A stretch of 64,000 bases of DNA from assembly GCA_016801845.1 (NCBI GenBank), contig CM028931.1:19746802-19810801 (forward strand), given 5' to 3'. This document shows positions 1 to 11,584 of the stretch, in pieces. The stretch comes from Polydactylus sextarius. Taxonomy: Eukaryota; Chordata; Actinopteri; Polynemidae. A program made the position numbers and the translations under genes. Position 1 is the stretch's first letter; each line of letters begins with the position of its first letter. A model generated the notes under the pieces. That model was not told the DNA's origin, did no database searches, and saw only the letters and a program-made list of their open reading frames with translations.

Positions 1-46
1 GTTCTTCGCCCCGGAGCCGCGGAGAGGGATCTCCGTCATCCTGGAT
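1..46 (+). CDS. necab2: necab2 exon 1, 3' part (partial)
   Basis: This is the end of the first coding exon; its start is outside the window. Reading from base 2 it gives FFAPEPRRGISVILD and then a consensus donor, GTGAGT, at 47. The ending ISVILD followed by IFRRADK from the next exon matches the NECAB2 family, where a variable N-terminus leads straight into EF-hand 1 (human: AVILDIFRRADKN, from memory). The exon ends in phase 0. It is GC-rich, as is common for first exons near a promoter, but no promoter or start codon is visible here. NECAB2 is a neuronal cytosolic calcium-binding protein reported to bind the adenosine A2A receptor and mGluR5 (known of the family, not shown by this sequence). 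Confidence 0.85.
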
Positions 47-66
47 GTGAGTTAGACACCGACACG

Positions 67-104
<38 letters not shown>

Positions 105-1080
105 CCGGTGCAGTGCGCACAACGCGGCGTAAAACTTTACCATTAAAAAAAAAAAAAACTGCAACGTTGATTGATTTATATCCGTTTATATTAAACGAAA
201 TGTGATTTTAATGATTTAATATTAAAACAAGTTGAAGTAGTTCAGGTTAAAATGAATAAATTAAAACTAATTGTAATAAAAACCAGAGGGTCAGTTCGTC
301 GGTGACCTGATGTGATGAAGACGCAGTCAAACCGAATCCGCATCAGTTTTTTTCTTCTTGAACTTTCTTCGTTTCCTTCTACAACCTGACTCTGACTCTG
401 ATTGGCTGATGGACACGTTCCAGGCCACGCCCCCTTCACCAGCCCCACCCCGACCGATCTGTGACGTCATCGGGTTCAGAACGGAACTTTAAAAACGTCA
501 CAATGAAACAAAACGTTTCATTCGTTTTTATATAAAACATCAGTAAAACTCGTCGTTTATTTGCCGCGTCATCGTTTAAACTCTCCTCTACTTCCTGTTT
601 TATTTTGACGGTCCGCTCTTTAACTTCCTGTCCCGCTGTCGAAGCTCCGCCCTCGTTAGTTTCACGTCATTGATTATTGATCGATTATTGATTCTATTAA
701 ACATTAATATACTATAAATTATAAATTATATGTTCTATAGAACATTTAAAACACGGTAACGTTCTATCATTTAAACAGGAAACAAAGTAACAACTTAACA
801 TTTTAAATTTCTTTGAAGTTCAACTTTGGTTTTCTTTACGTTCGACACATTTAAAAACACTTTTAAAAACATTTCACACTAAAGATCGTTAACTGGAACC
901 TTTCAAAATAAAAGCCTTTCATGGAGCCTTTCAAAATAAAAGCCCGTACTAGTAGAAAACCTTTATTTTCTACGAGTCTCAGTTTGAATTGTTACATTAA
1001 AAAGTGTCAGAGCTCAGTCGTTTCTTCTTCTTTTTCATTAACGTCTTTGTTTGTTTGTTTGTTTGTTTGTTTGTTTACAG
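47..1080 (+). other. necab2 intron 1
   Basis: This 1034-nt intron has a GT donor at 47 and an AG at 1079-1080. It holds a (GT)n run at 69-103, AT-rich sequence without recognisable features at 120-880, a 21-bp near-duplication (GCCTTTCATGGAGCCTTTCA region) at about 895-945, and (TTTG)n at 1045-1077 next to the acceptor. No gene is seen in it. Confidence 0.85.
69..103. repeat. (GT)n microsatellite
   Basis: Uninterrupted GT dinucleotides about 20 bp after the exon 1 donor. Confidence 0.98.
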
Positions 1081-1105
1081 ATCTTCAGAAGAGCCGACAA
1101 AGACG
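1081..1105 (+). CDS. necab2: necab2 exon 2, 25-nt microexon (EF-hand 1 entry)
   Basis: This is a 25-nt microexon encoding IFRRADKD plus the first base of the next codon (phase 0 in, phase 1 out). The acceptor is TTTACAG, preceded by a (TTTG)n tract at about 1045-1077 that serves as the polypyrimidine tract. The donor is G|GTGAG at 1106. The residues form the end of the first EF-hand's entering helix and the first positions of its calcium loop (D at loop positions 1 and 3). The small size and phases agree with the conserved NECAB gene structure. Because 25 is not a multiple of three, skipping it would shift the frame. Confidence 0.9.
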
Positions 1106-1661
1106 GTGAGTTGATTTAATTTTTGATTCTTTACGACTTATTTATTTATTTTTTTTAAATCAAATAAAAACTTGAAGTTTAAACGTTGAAACGTTGAGCA
1201 AAGAAAAGTTTCTTTTGTTTCCTGTTTTGGTTTTTTTTTGGTTTTTTATCAACTAACGAGGAAACAACGGTCGGTCGTTAGCGCCATTAGCGTCGTTAGC
1301 GTCGTTAGCATCGTTAGCGCCTCCTTCGCTAAAACTCTTCCTCTTTATTTCCCGACCGACGCGATGGAAGAGCAGAGCGATGAGCAGGAAACGACGGTTA
1401 TTTGATGTGTAGAAGAAGACGGAGCTGGTGAGGAGCTATTTTTATCTTCCTCCTCCACCTCCTCTCTTCTGGGAGAAACTGGGGGAAGTGTTTTGATGAG
1501 AGAGAAAAGAAAAGAAGAAGAAGAAGAAGAGGAGGAGGAGGAAGAGGAGCGGTGGTGGATGTGACAGCGGGGCAGTAATTGAGGTTTAATTGGCCGAGTT
1601 GTGTCTTTACATTCGTAGCACAGATTTCAGAAGCTGCAGGCTGCTGCTGAAACAGCAAACC

Positions 1662-1761
<100 letters not shown>

Positions 1762-2059
1762 GATGTAAGAGCATTATGCATCCAGCTCCGCCGCTGTTTT
1801 CTACCATCACGTCGGTTTGTAACACGAGTATTTCCTGAGTCGAGTCGATAACGTTCTCCGACTGTTGCATCATTTCGCAGCAGTCGCTTGTTTTTTTTGT
1901 TTTGTTTTTTGTTTTAACTTTTTTGTTCTCAAACGTTAAAAAAAACAAAACAAAAAAAGAATCAAAATGTTTCTTTTTCTTCGGCTAAAACTGAATCAAA
2001 CGATTTAAAATCACAGAACAAACGGTTCGGTTCCGTTTCTCTAGTCGACGCTAGTTGCT

Positions 2060-3320
2060 ACGTAAAGACGATAGCGACGAGTCTCCATGACGACAAACAA
2101 ACAAAGATGGCGTCTACGAACGATTGTCTACGTCCATCGGGTTGACGAGGGATTAAAAAAATACAAGTCCTGTTATCAGGTGAAAGGAAAACATTAGCAA
2201 AGAGATGACTAGCGATAGCTAAGCTAACGCTAACGTTAACAAATGTTATTGATTAGCAGTTAGCGATAAGTTAGCTTAACGTTTCTGACAACTGCTCTAT
2301 AAATTCTTAAGGGTCCGGTTTTCAGATAAATGGAAAATGTTAGCAAAGTAACAGCTAGTGATCGCTAAGCTAACGCTAACGGTAACAAATGCTATTGATT
2401 AGCTGTTGCCAATAAGTTAGCTTAAGGTTTTTGTCAGCTGCTCTTTAAATTTTTAAGAGTTCTGTTTTCAGACAAATGGAAAACGTTAGCAAAGTGATGA
2501 CTAGCGGTCACTAAGCTAATGCTAACATGAACAAAGTTACTGATTAGCTGTTACCAATAAGTTAGCTACTTCGCTAACGTTTTTCACAACTGCTTTATAG
2601 ATTTATAGGTGTCCTATTTTTCTCTCCATTGCCATCCTTGTCCTGATGCATGCTGGGAAATTTCTCATCCCCTTTTGTTTGAAGTAGCTTCATCTGAAAG
2701 AGAAAACACAATCAACTGACAGCTAGTGATCGCTAAGCTAAAGCTAACGTTAATAAACGTTATTGATTGAGTTTAACGTCTTTGACAACTGCTCTATAAA
2801 TTTTTCTGTTCTGTTTTCAGGTGAATTGAAAACATTAGTAAAGTGACGACTAGCGGTCGCTAAGCTAATGCTAACATGAACAAACGTTATTGATTAGTGG
2901 TTACCAATAAGTTAGCTACTTAGCTAACGTTTTTGACAACTGCTCTATAAATTTATAAGTGTCCCGTTTTTAGATGAATGGAAAATGTTTAAGGTGACAA
3001 CTTAGCGAATGCTAAGCTAACGTTACCAAATGTTAATGATTAGCGGTTGGATATGAGTTAGCTTAACATTTTTGACAACTGCCCTATAAATTTATAGGTG
3101 TCCTGTCCTGACTAGTGATCACAGTTGTCAAAAACGTTAACGAAGTAGCTAACTTATCGCTAACCGCTAATCAATAATGTTCATAGACGTTAGAGTTAGC
3201 TTAGCGACCGTTAGTCGTCACTTTGCTAACGTTTTCCATTCACCTGATAACAATCGTCTGGAGACGCCATCTTTGTTTGTTTGTTTGTTGTCACTCGGTC
3301 GTCATGGAGACTCGTCTCAT
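2060..3320. mobile_element. Foldback-like inverted repeat element with internal tandem units
   Basis: The left arm (about 2068-2300) and right arm (about 3120-3318) are reverse complements: GACGAGTCTCCATGACGAC and AAAGATGGCGTCT near 2075-2115 reappear inverted at 3251-3316, and the inner parts (TTATCAGGTGAA, TAGCGATAAGTTAGC) also match inverted. Between them lie about six direct, degenerate ~140-155 bp units, each with GACAACTGCTCTATAAATT near 2288, 2435, 2588, 2787, 2938 and 3077. One unit has an insertion at about 2620-2720 including GCATGCTGGGAAAT. Long terminal inverted repeats made of tandem units resemble foldback-type elements. No transposase frame and no clear target duplication were seen, so mobility is an inference. 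Confidence 0.6.
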
Positions 3321-6300
3321 CATCTTCCATGGCAACTTTTCTTCTTTGACGTCCAAGTTTTGTTTAAAGAAACAACAGAAAATGTGAAGTCAACTCGAGT
3401 CGTCACGTGATGTCGCTCGCGTCTTTGTTGGTTTTTATTTATTGTCACTGGAGACACTCGTCTCGTTGACTCGTCGTCCATCTGTTAATTACGCGGCGTT
3501 TGACACGGAGACAGGAAACAGACGGAGTCTAACGAGGCGCCGTCGACGCCAGACGACGGTTCTGACGTGTCTCGTTGTGGACAAAGACGACATCAGCGTT
3601 GGAATTTACAACGGTCGATAGAAACACTGATGAACCAGGAAGTAGAACTATTGATTTGACTTGGTCAGAGGAAGTGTCAGTTCTTCTTTCAAGGTTCAAC
3701 CAACAGGAAGTAGATCTTGTTTGGACCTTTCTTGACTTCCTGTCCCTGGTTTTATTGGTTCAACAAGAAACTTATCTTCTATATAACTGATCCATTTTCT
3801 GAAATCTTGGATATCGAAGACGCATCGTGTTTAATGTTAGTTCTTCTTAGAGGTTTGTCCAACAGGAAGTAGATCTTGATCGGACCTTTCTTGACTTGTC
3901 ACTTTTAAACGACCTCAGACTGTTTTTATTGATTGTAAAAATAATTTAACTTGATTTATTTTGTACATAACTGATCATGATTCCTCTTCGTTGCCTCCAT
4001 TAAGACGTTCATCCAGATGGTTTGAGTCTTCGGGGAAGATCCAGATCATCTGGTCTGTTAACGCCTCCGAATCCCCCAGGAGGATCTGGGGGAGTCCAGA
4101 TACCTGGACTGTAAATGGTTTTACCACAGCTCCATTAATTTAATCATTCAGAGTCTTTTTTCTTTACGACTGTTAATCATCATTACTTGATTGCTGTGTT
4201 TTCATTTCCAAGCAAAAAAAAAAAGCTTCTGTACATTTTAGTCGTGGTTTCGTGGATTTGGCAACTTTCAAAGACGTTTATTGGGATTAAAAAAACCTCG
4301 TGACGAATCACAACTTTCCCGATTCCTTTAAGTGAACGACTTCTTTCTGCGGCGTCGTTAATAAATATCAATCAAAGTGAGCTTTGTTTTGCCGGACGCT
4401 TTCTTCATAATCTTTGTGCCAAGTCGGAGGTTGAAGTTTTACTTTCCAGCTCGGCACTCGGGCCTCTTCCGACCGCCACCGACAGATATTTGCACAAGGA
4501 TAATTTACTTCATCATGAGGCTGCAGCTTTGTGACGCCGACGTTGAAAAGAGACGAATGAGACAAACAGGGAGCGAGAGGGAAAATGTCAGCGAGACTGG
4601 AGGGAAATTAATGATAAGTAATGATGAAACGGAGCGAGGGGAAGAAGTTTAAGACGAGAGGAAAATAAAAAGGTGCCGCTTAACGACGGTGTCGAGGCGC
4701 TAATGTGAAGATATGAGGTGAAGGAGAGAGATCATTACAGGAAAAGACGAGATAAATCAGAGGACGAAGTGACAAGGGGAAGCGTTGACTTGATTCTTTA
4801 TTTAACGTGAATCGCTGAATCGTGACGCTCAGGTTTCAAATAGCCTCTGTGTCTTTAGCGATAAGCTAAGCTAATGCTACGGTAGAAGTAATTAGCGCTC
4901 AGACACGTCGTTTCCAAACAGACGGACGTTTCGTGGCGACCGGCTGGTTCCGACAGTTTGTGTCCTGTTGGGAGTTCGACGCTTCGCTCGTCTGCCAAAT
5001 CAGAGCCTTCGAGAGTCGAACCACGTCGCAGATTGACGATCAGTCGGACGCCAAACTGCTACCAACTCAACTGAAGCACTTTTTTTTTTTTTTTAACAGG
5101 AAGTAGAGGAGATCTTCAGATCTTCTAGTTCATCGTCAGTCATGAGGGAAAAGTTGTCGATTTTGGCTACACTGATTTTTTTCTTGAATCGTCCGACAGG
5201 AACCTGCAGAAACTTGCATTTTTGCTTGAAAAATCTTCTTCTTCTTTGGTCTGAATTCATCTTTATAGACGTGATGAGAGTCTTTAGACTTCAGAGTTGA
5301 TTTAAATGTCTTAATTAAGAGACTTCCAGTTGTCCCAACTGGGCGGAGGCCTTGTGTTAGACCCCGAACAAGTCACCACAAATCATATTGTTTGATTCAG
5401 ATGGGATTTACCAATCTTAAAGGTTTTTATACAGAATTAAAAGTGACTCTATAGGTTTTTTGAACATGAAACAATGTCAGAAACAGCAGAAAACATCTTG
5501 GAAGCAAATCTTCTGATGTCTAGTGTTGTCTGAAAATCATCGAAAACAGATATTGTATAAAACTGGGCCTAGACCGGAGCCCTGATGGACCCTGGAACAA
5601 CTTCCCGTCGCGTCTACTCAGAAACTTAATCGTGTAAAAGTATCTGAAGCTTTGTCAGTCAGACGAATCGTTCACAACGGTGTCATGTGTATCTAATTAC
5701 CTCCAGTCTTTAATCACTGACGCCGCTGCTAACGAGCCCCAGAGCGCCGGGCGCTCAGGGAGACGGGAGCAGAGCGACGGGAGCGAAGCTAAAGAGAGAA
5801 AGAAACCGGATTCATATTCCTCCGAACGTCAGTCACGTCACTATTTTACAACGTATCTGACAGAATAAAGCTCCGTGACACCGGGGCGTCGCGTCGCTAG
5901 GAGCCATATTGGCTTCACGATAAGCGACAGCAGAGGAAGTCGGAGGTGATAGAGACTCGTCTTCTGCTTGTGCTCATTGGCTTGATGTTGTGGACAGGTG
6001 GCCGCTTGTTCTCCAGTCACTTAATTAAAACTCCGTATGGCGCTGAGACGCTGCTGCTGCTGCTGGACTCAGACGCTGAGAGACGAAGACTTACTGTATT
6101 AACTCTGAGTCTCGGCTTCTTAATTAGTCGGAGACAAAAAAGAAACATTTGTTTCGCTAATTGAGACGCCGGCTGTCTGGTTTTTTACAGCGCGGACGTC
6201 CCGATTGATTGATGAGGTCGGGTTATTGGCAGCAGCAGCAGACGACTCGACGTCCAAACGAAATGAAACGATCCGGTCTACAAATCACTTCCTGTTTATG

Positions 6301-7849
6301 TCAAGAATACGAAGCTTCGTCTGCTAATCAAGTCAAAGTGACTCTGATACTGTCGAGGTTCAAACCTTTTAGACTTTTATAACGTGGACGTTTGATCAAG
6401 TCTGATTGATCGATCAGGTTGACGACAGATCACTTCCTGTTTACGTTGTATTATACTTATTGGAAGGACATAGACGTATTATGTGTATCCAGACGAATCA
6501 ATTGAGCCTATTGATCACTATGTTGTACCACATATAAGGTTAAAGTTCATTTACCAGTAAAGTCAAACTAAACTTTTCCAACATGGACGTTTGATCAGTC
6601 TTGATTATTTTGAGTGTGACATCATGATTGATTGATGGTGTAGTCTCACTTCCTGTTTACGTTGCGTCACATATGAAGGTTCATCAACCAATCAAACAAA
6701 AATAACCGTAAACGTCTGGCGCCGCTGTGAATCTCGGGATATGACCGTTGACGATTTGATGATTTCGCCGTCCGTCTTTACATTGTATCTGTAGCTGCAG
6801 CCGTCGACTGTTAATGGATTTGGCCTCGGATGAACTGGATCCGGTCCAAAAAATATGAAACATCGACCCGACAGAGATCTGATTCGCGTCTGACTGCCAG
6901 AACTCTGCTGCAGTCGACCCGACGCAGACTGTTTCTCTTCATACAACGGGAGGTCTGAGTCGATGCTGCAGTAACGCCATGTGAAGCGAAGGAAACAGGG
7001 TTACGACTGTGTCTTTGTTTTTTTTTTTTCTTTTCCTGACGCCAGATCGAACCTGAACCTCCACTTCTCCGCCACCTCCTCCTCCAGACGCAACTGCTCT
7101 GTAAACGCGTGACGCCTTTTATTCCTTCACAGCTTCTCCTTTTGATTCCAGGAGATTTAAAAACACATGAACCTTTCAGCTCGTTTGATATTTCATTCAA
7201 CGTCCCGAAGAACCTCGCCTCCCTTTTCCATTTACTCTGGCTCTGCCTTTCCTTTCATTCTTTGTCCGGCCGGAGAAAATCCCTCAGTCGATTTTCTTTT
7301 CAATCAGTCGCCTTTTTTCTCTCCTCCGCCTTTCGTTCCTCGCGGTTCTTTTCAGTAGATGTAACTGATAGAAACTGTCTCAATAAAACCCAGTAAAAAT
7401 CACCTTAACATCAGGTTAACGTGCGTTGATTGATCGAGGCGGGAAACGATTAAACAGAAAAAACAAAAAAAAAAGCAAAAGGCCAAGAGGAATTATGAGA
7501 CTAAACAAGTGGTCGGGAACAAAGCGAAGCCTTTAATCAGTCCGACCCGAGTCTCTACTTAAGTGCTGGAAGGTGTGAGAGCTAATCATTGATTCACCGA
7601 TGTGACCTTTTCACCGCACGGTCGTCGTCTGGAGGATCCCGACAAACAAAAGAAACAAACGAACAAAACGAACAAACGAACGGTGATGAGACCAGAGCAG
7701 ACTCCACCCGCTGATTGTTGTTTGTAGTTTTTTTATTTTAAAACAAACCGATATTTACCTGATTTTTTAATCAGTTGTAACTGTTGTTTATCGTCCAGGA
7801 AAAAGATTTTAGTTTTAGGTTTAAAGTGTCTCACTCACTTGCAATATTT

Positions 7850-8545
7850 ACAACAGCCACTAGGAGACATTTAACGATAAATCGTAACTTTATCGCAAAT
7901 AATATCTGCATCTTTATAATCTTCTTCTCAAAGTTTTAATCTGGATTACTGATGCAGATTTAGCAGAAAAACTCAGACAGTTTGAATAAATCGGCCACTA
8001 GGGGCGTTTAACGATAAATCGTAACTTTATCGTAAATAATACCTGCATCTTGAATAGTTTGTTTTATAATTTGCTTCTCAAAGTTATAATCTGGATTATG
8101 GAAGTGTATTTTCTGCACATATTTTCATTTTTCTGTACTGTTTTATAACAAAAAAAAAAACGCAAACAGACTGAATAAATCGGCCACCAGGGGGCGTTTA
8201 ACGATAAATCGTAACAGTTTATCGTAAAGAATATCTGCATCTTCAATAGTTTGGTCATTTATGCTTCGTTTAATCCACCGTTTGTTTTATAATCTCAATT
8301 ATTGATGCAGTTTTAAAACAAAAACTCAAAGTAATTGTTGACAGTCGGCCACTAGGAGGCGTTTAACGATAAATCGTAACTTTATCGCGATAAATATCTG
8401 CAACTTGAAGAGTTTGTTTTATACTATAGGCATATTTTCCGCACATGTTCTCATTCTTGTGTTATTTTATAACAAAATCGCGAAGAGTTTGAATAAATTG
8501 GCCACTAGGGGGCTTTTGACGATAAATCGTAGCCGTTTATCGTAA
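7850..8545. repeat. Tandem array with five CTCF-like motifs
   Basis: Five degenerate units of about 137-187 bp, each carrying a CCACTAGGGGGCG-like core followed by TTTAACGATAAATCGTAAC. The cores are at 7857-7868, 7995-8006, 8184-8196, 8349-8361 and 8502-8513, all in the same direction. Unit ends share TTTTATAACAAAA and AATAAATCGGCCAC. The array lies inside intron 2. Confidence 0.85.
8184..8196 (+). promoter_or_regulatory. CTCF-like core motif, best of five
   Basis: CCACCAGGGGGCG is a full match to the CTCF core consensus as I know it. It is one unit of the tandem array, so it may be shared because of repeat history rather than function. Confidence 0.4.
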
Positions 8546-8719
8546 TAAGAAGCTACGTCTGGTGGCGTTTGACTGAAATGTTTTGAATAAATGGACATTT
8601 TTTATGTTTCTCTCGCAGTAAAATAACAACATGACAGAAATGTTTCAGAAAATGTCGGTGGTTAATTCTTGACTTTTCGTGTCTTAATGAGCAGCGGCTG
8701 GAAGCTGCTGATTATCATC

Positions 8720-8720
<1 letters not shown>

Positions 8721-8777
<57 letters not shown>
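8721..8777. repeat. (GT)n microsatellite
   Basis: A 57-nt uninterrupted GT run in intron 2. Confidence 0.98.
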
Positions 8778-8781
<4 letters not shown>

Positions 8782-8929
8782 CACCAGGTGCTCTTACGAC
8801 ATGACATTTACATCCCTCATCATTAACACCGCGGCCTCGTCGGGTGTGTCTCCAAACGTGTGTGTTGTTGCATAATAATAACTGCGGTTAAAGGTCTCGA
8901 ACCGGCTCCAAACCTGTTGATCCGAATTA

Positions 8930-9900
8930 GCTACGGTTAGCGTGAAGCTAACCGACCCTACTTAACACCCCGTTGCCCCTGGTTACTGCCTCTCTCTTCA
9001 CATGAGGCTGCTGCTGTTTCCATGACACCAAATTTAACCATCCGCCCACATAGATAAAATATATATCAAACAAATTCCTCGACTAGCGGCGCCCAGGAGG
9101 AAGGAAACGTTCGATAGTTTAGCGTTAGCAGAGATGCTAACACGCTAGGAGCCGGGAATCGAACCTTTTATTCCCCAGACGACTTGTAAAGTCAAATATC
9201 TAAACATTTAGCGGGTCAGTCGACATTTGCTCATACAAATGCTAATTTGTCCAACAGGCTACATGGTTTTTGCTAGCATGCTAAACTGTAGAAAGCTAAT
9301 ATTTTGCTAATTTCCGATGTCAAAACCAACTCTTTTTTTTTTTTTTTTTTACTTTAGAGTAGAAATAAATACACTTTGTTCATTAACATGCTAGTGTGCT
9401 AGCATCATTAGCGTTAGAGGCTACGACGGCTACAGCTAATGTCGCTAGCTAAACGCTAACAAAGCACAGACAACGTCTGGCTAAAGCTAGCTAAAAAATA
9501 CACTAGGCTCGGCCATCTGATGCTAATGATGCTAGCGCGGTTTTAGAGTAGTAATATCTGGACATTGTTCGTTAGTGTGCTAGCGTGCTAGTACCATTAG
9601 CATGCTAGTGCCACAAAATTTTTAAATAAAAAACTGAATTTAACGCTAAAAATCACAGTCGGGTTAGAGGCTACGGCGACGGCTAACGTTGCAAGCTAAA
9701 CGCTAATAAACCTAGCATATAGAGCTGATGCTAATGGCATGCTGGCATCATTAGCATGCTAGTATCATTAGCATTAGACCATTAGATCTAGCCTTGTGTA
9801 TTTTTGTCACACGCTACATGCTAACTTTAGCCAGATGTGGCCATTTTGTGGCCACATCTGGCTAAAGTTAGCGTGTAGCGCGTCGCTAACGTTTTAGCTA
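8930..9900. repeat. GCTAGC/GCTAAC-rich degenerate array
   Basis: Dense short motifs GCTAACG, GCTAGC and CATTAGCATGC, with imperfect repeats such as TTAGAGGCTACGACGGCTA at 9414 and GGTTAGAGGCTACGGCGACG at 9662. It ends in a long hairpin at 9812-9880. Confidence 0.75.
9812..9880. repeat. Near-perfect 32-bp-arm hairpin
   Basis: The arm 9812-9843 is the reverse complement of 9849-9880 with a single mismatch, around a five-base spacer TTTTG. The arms contain AACTTTAGCCAGATGTGGCCA. Confidence 0.95.
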
Positions 9901-10465
9901 ATGACATTAGCGTCCGTCATCGTCAGCTCTAACCCGTCTGTGGTTTTTAGTTTCTCTTCAGTGTTTCATTGTAGTTTTTGCCACATCACAGCTGCTCTCG
10001 TCTCATGTCATCAGTTTCCCGTCGAGTCAGATTTAATTTGTTTCGTAGCACAGATGGCGTCTGGTCACCTCCAACCTCACGAGACGAACGCCGACAAAAC
10101 GAATCGTTGTGATTGTTTTAAGCGTCGCCTGCTTCTGTTTCTGGTGTTTAAATGAAAACCAGTCGGGGTCAAAGGTCAAACAGTCGACAGATGTTTGAGG
10201 ACGTAACAGACTCGGTGATCAAACGTCTCGCACGTTACGTTTCATTAAAAGTTGTAGATTTAAACCTAAAAACTGGAGTCAGAGACCTGAACCAGAACCA
10301 GAACCTGGATCCATCGTTGTACACACATATACGTGTGTGTGTATAACATATTTCTACTCGTGCTAGCATATTAGCCTAGCATATTTTTGTTACACGCTAT
10401 ACGCTAGCTAGCTTTAGCTTAATGTCACTTGCACTTTGTTAGCATTTAGCTAATGATGTTAGCTG

Positions 10466-10484
10466 CCATATATACATATATGTG

Positions 10485-10515
<31 letters not shown>

Positions 10516-10558
10516 TGTGTGTGTGTGTGTGTGTGTGTGTATACATACATATATATAT
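10466..10558. repeat. (TA)n/(GT)n compound microsatellite
   Basis: Alternating TATATA and TGTGTG blocks, ending GTATACATACATATATAT. Confidence 0.95.
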
Positions 10559-10574
10559 TCCAGGTGGGCTGTGG

Positions 10575-10641
10575 TGATAGATGAGGAGAAAAGACAAGAA
10601 GTGGCAGCTCAGTGAGAATCACTGCTGCTCCTCATCTATCA
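10575..10641. repeat. 67-nt two-stem hairpin
   Basis: TGATAGATGAGGAG at 10575-10588 pairs perfectly with 10628-10641. Inside it, GCAG at 10604-10607 and CAGTGA at 10610-10615 pair with 10619-10628 with a two-base bulge and a three-base loop. It lies between a GT block and a CA block. Confidence 0.85.
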
Positions 10642-10651
10642 GATGAAGCAG

Positions 10652-10653
<2 letters not shown>

Positions 10654-10710
<57 letters not shown>
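10654..10710. repeat. (CA)n microsatellite
   Basis: A 57-nt CA run, 78 bp before a GT run of the opposite sense. Confidence 0.98.
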
Positions 10711-10714
<4 letters not shown>

Positions 10715-10786
10715 CTGCTGATAAGAATTATTTGCAAAATTGCGACAATTTGGACAAAGAAGGTCAGAGATGAGGGATCAAGAATC

Positions 10787-10788
<2 letters not shown>

Positions 10789-10858
<70 letters not shown>
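10789..10858. repeat. (GT)35 microsatellite
   Basis: A 70-nt GT run; complementary in RNA to the CA run at 10654-10710. Confidence 0.98.
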
Positions 10859-10860
<2 letters not shown>

Positions 10861-11584
10861 ATGGTGCACAGAAAACACAAAGTGCTGTAATATCCTGAGC
10901 CTGAAAGGAGGGTAAATTCCCCCTCTGCTTGTTGCTATGACAACCCATCATGTAGCAACCCCCCTTCCTCTTCCTCTTCCTCATCGTCTCCTTCTTCTTC
11001 TTCTTCTTCTTCTTCTTTGCTTCGTCCCTTAAAAATAATTACAAACAAAGAAGAAAAGACTCAGAGAGGAAATAAAAACAGCTTCACAAACACTTCATGA
11101 TAATGAACAAACTTGTGTGTGTCAGACATGTAAATGAAGGGACTCCCTCCTCTTCCTCCTCCTCCTCCTCCTCCTCCTCGGTGTTGGTGCTGCAGTGTGC
11201 AGGATGTGGAGCGCAGCAGGAGGAAGCGCTAATTGCTTCTCTTTAGTCTTCATCAGTTTAGCGCTCTGACCGTCTTCTTCTTCTCCCCGAAGCCCGAACT
11301 TCTTCATTTTGTCGCTAACGTCATTTTTGATGGTAAACGAGTCAAGAAATGGTCGAGCTGCTGCTGCGGCTGCTTCCTCCGGGTCAAAACAAAACAACAC
11401 AACAAGCCAGATTAGCGGTTCAGACATCTGTCGTTTGGACGTTTTCCTGGTTCGTCCAACTGTTCAAAGACCTTTTCCTGAACCCAGAACCCTCTAGGAG
11501 ACGTCTGGACCTCCGCTGACCCTTTGATGTTTGATAAATAAAACGACTAAAAACACAAAAGGAAATAGAAAAACACCGAACCAA

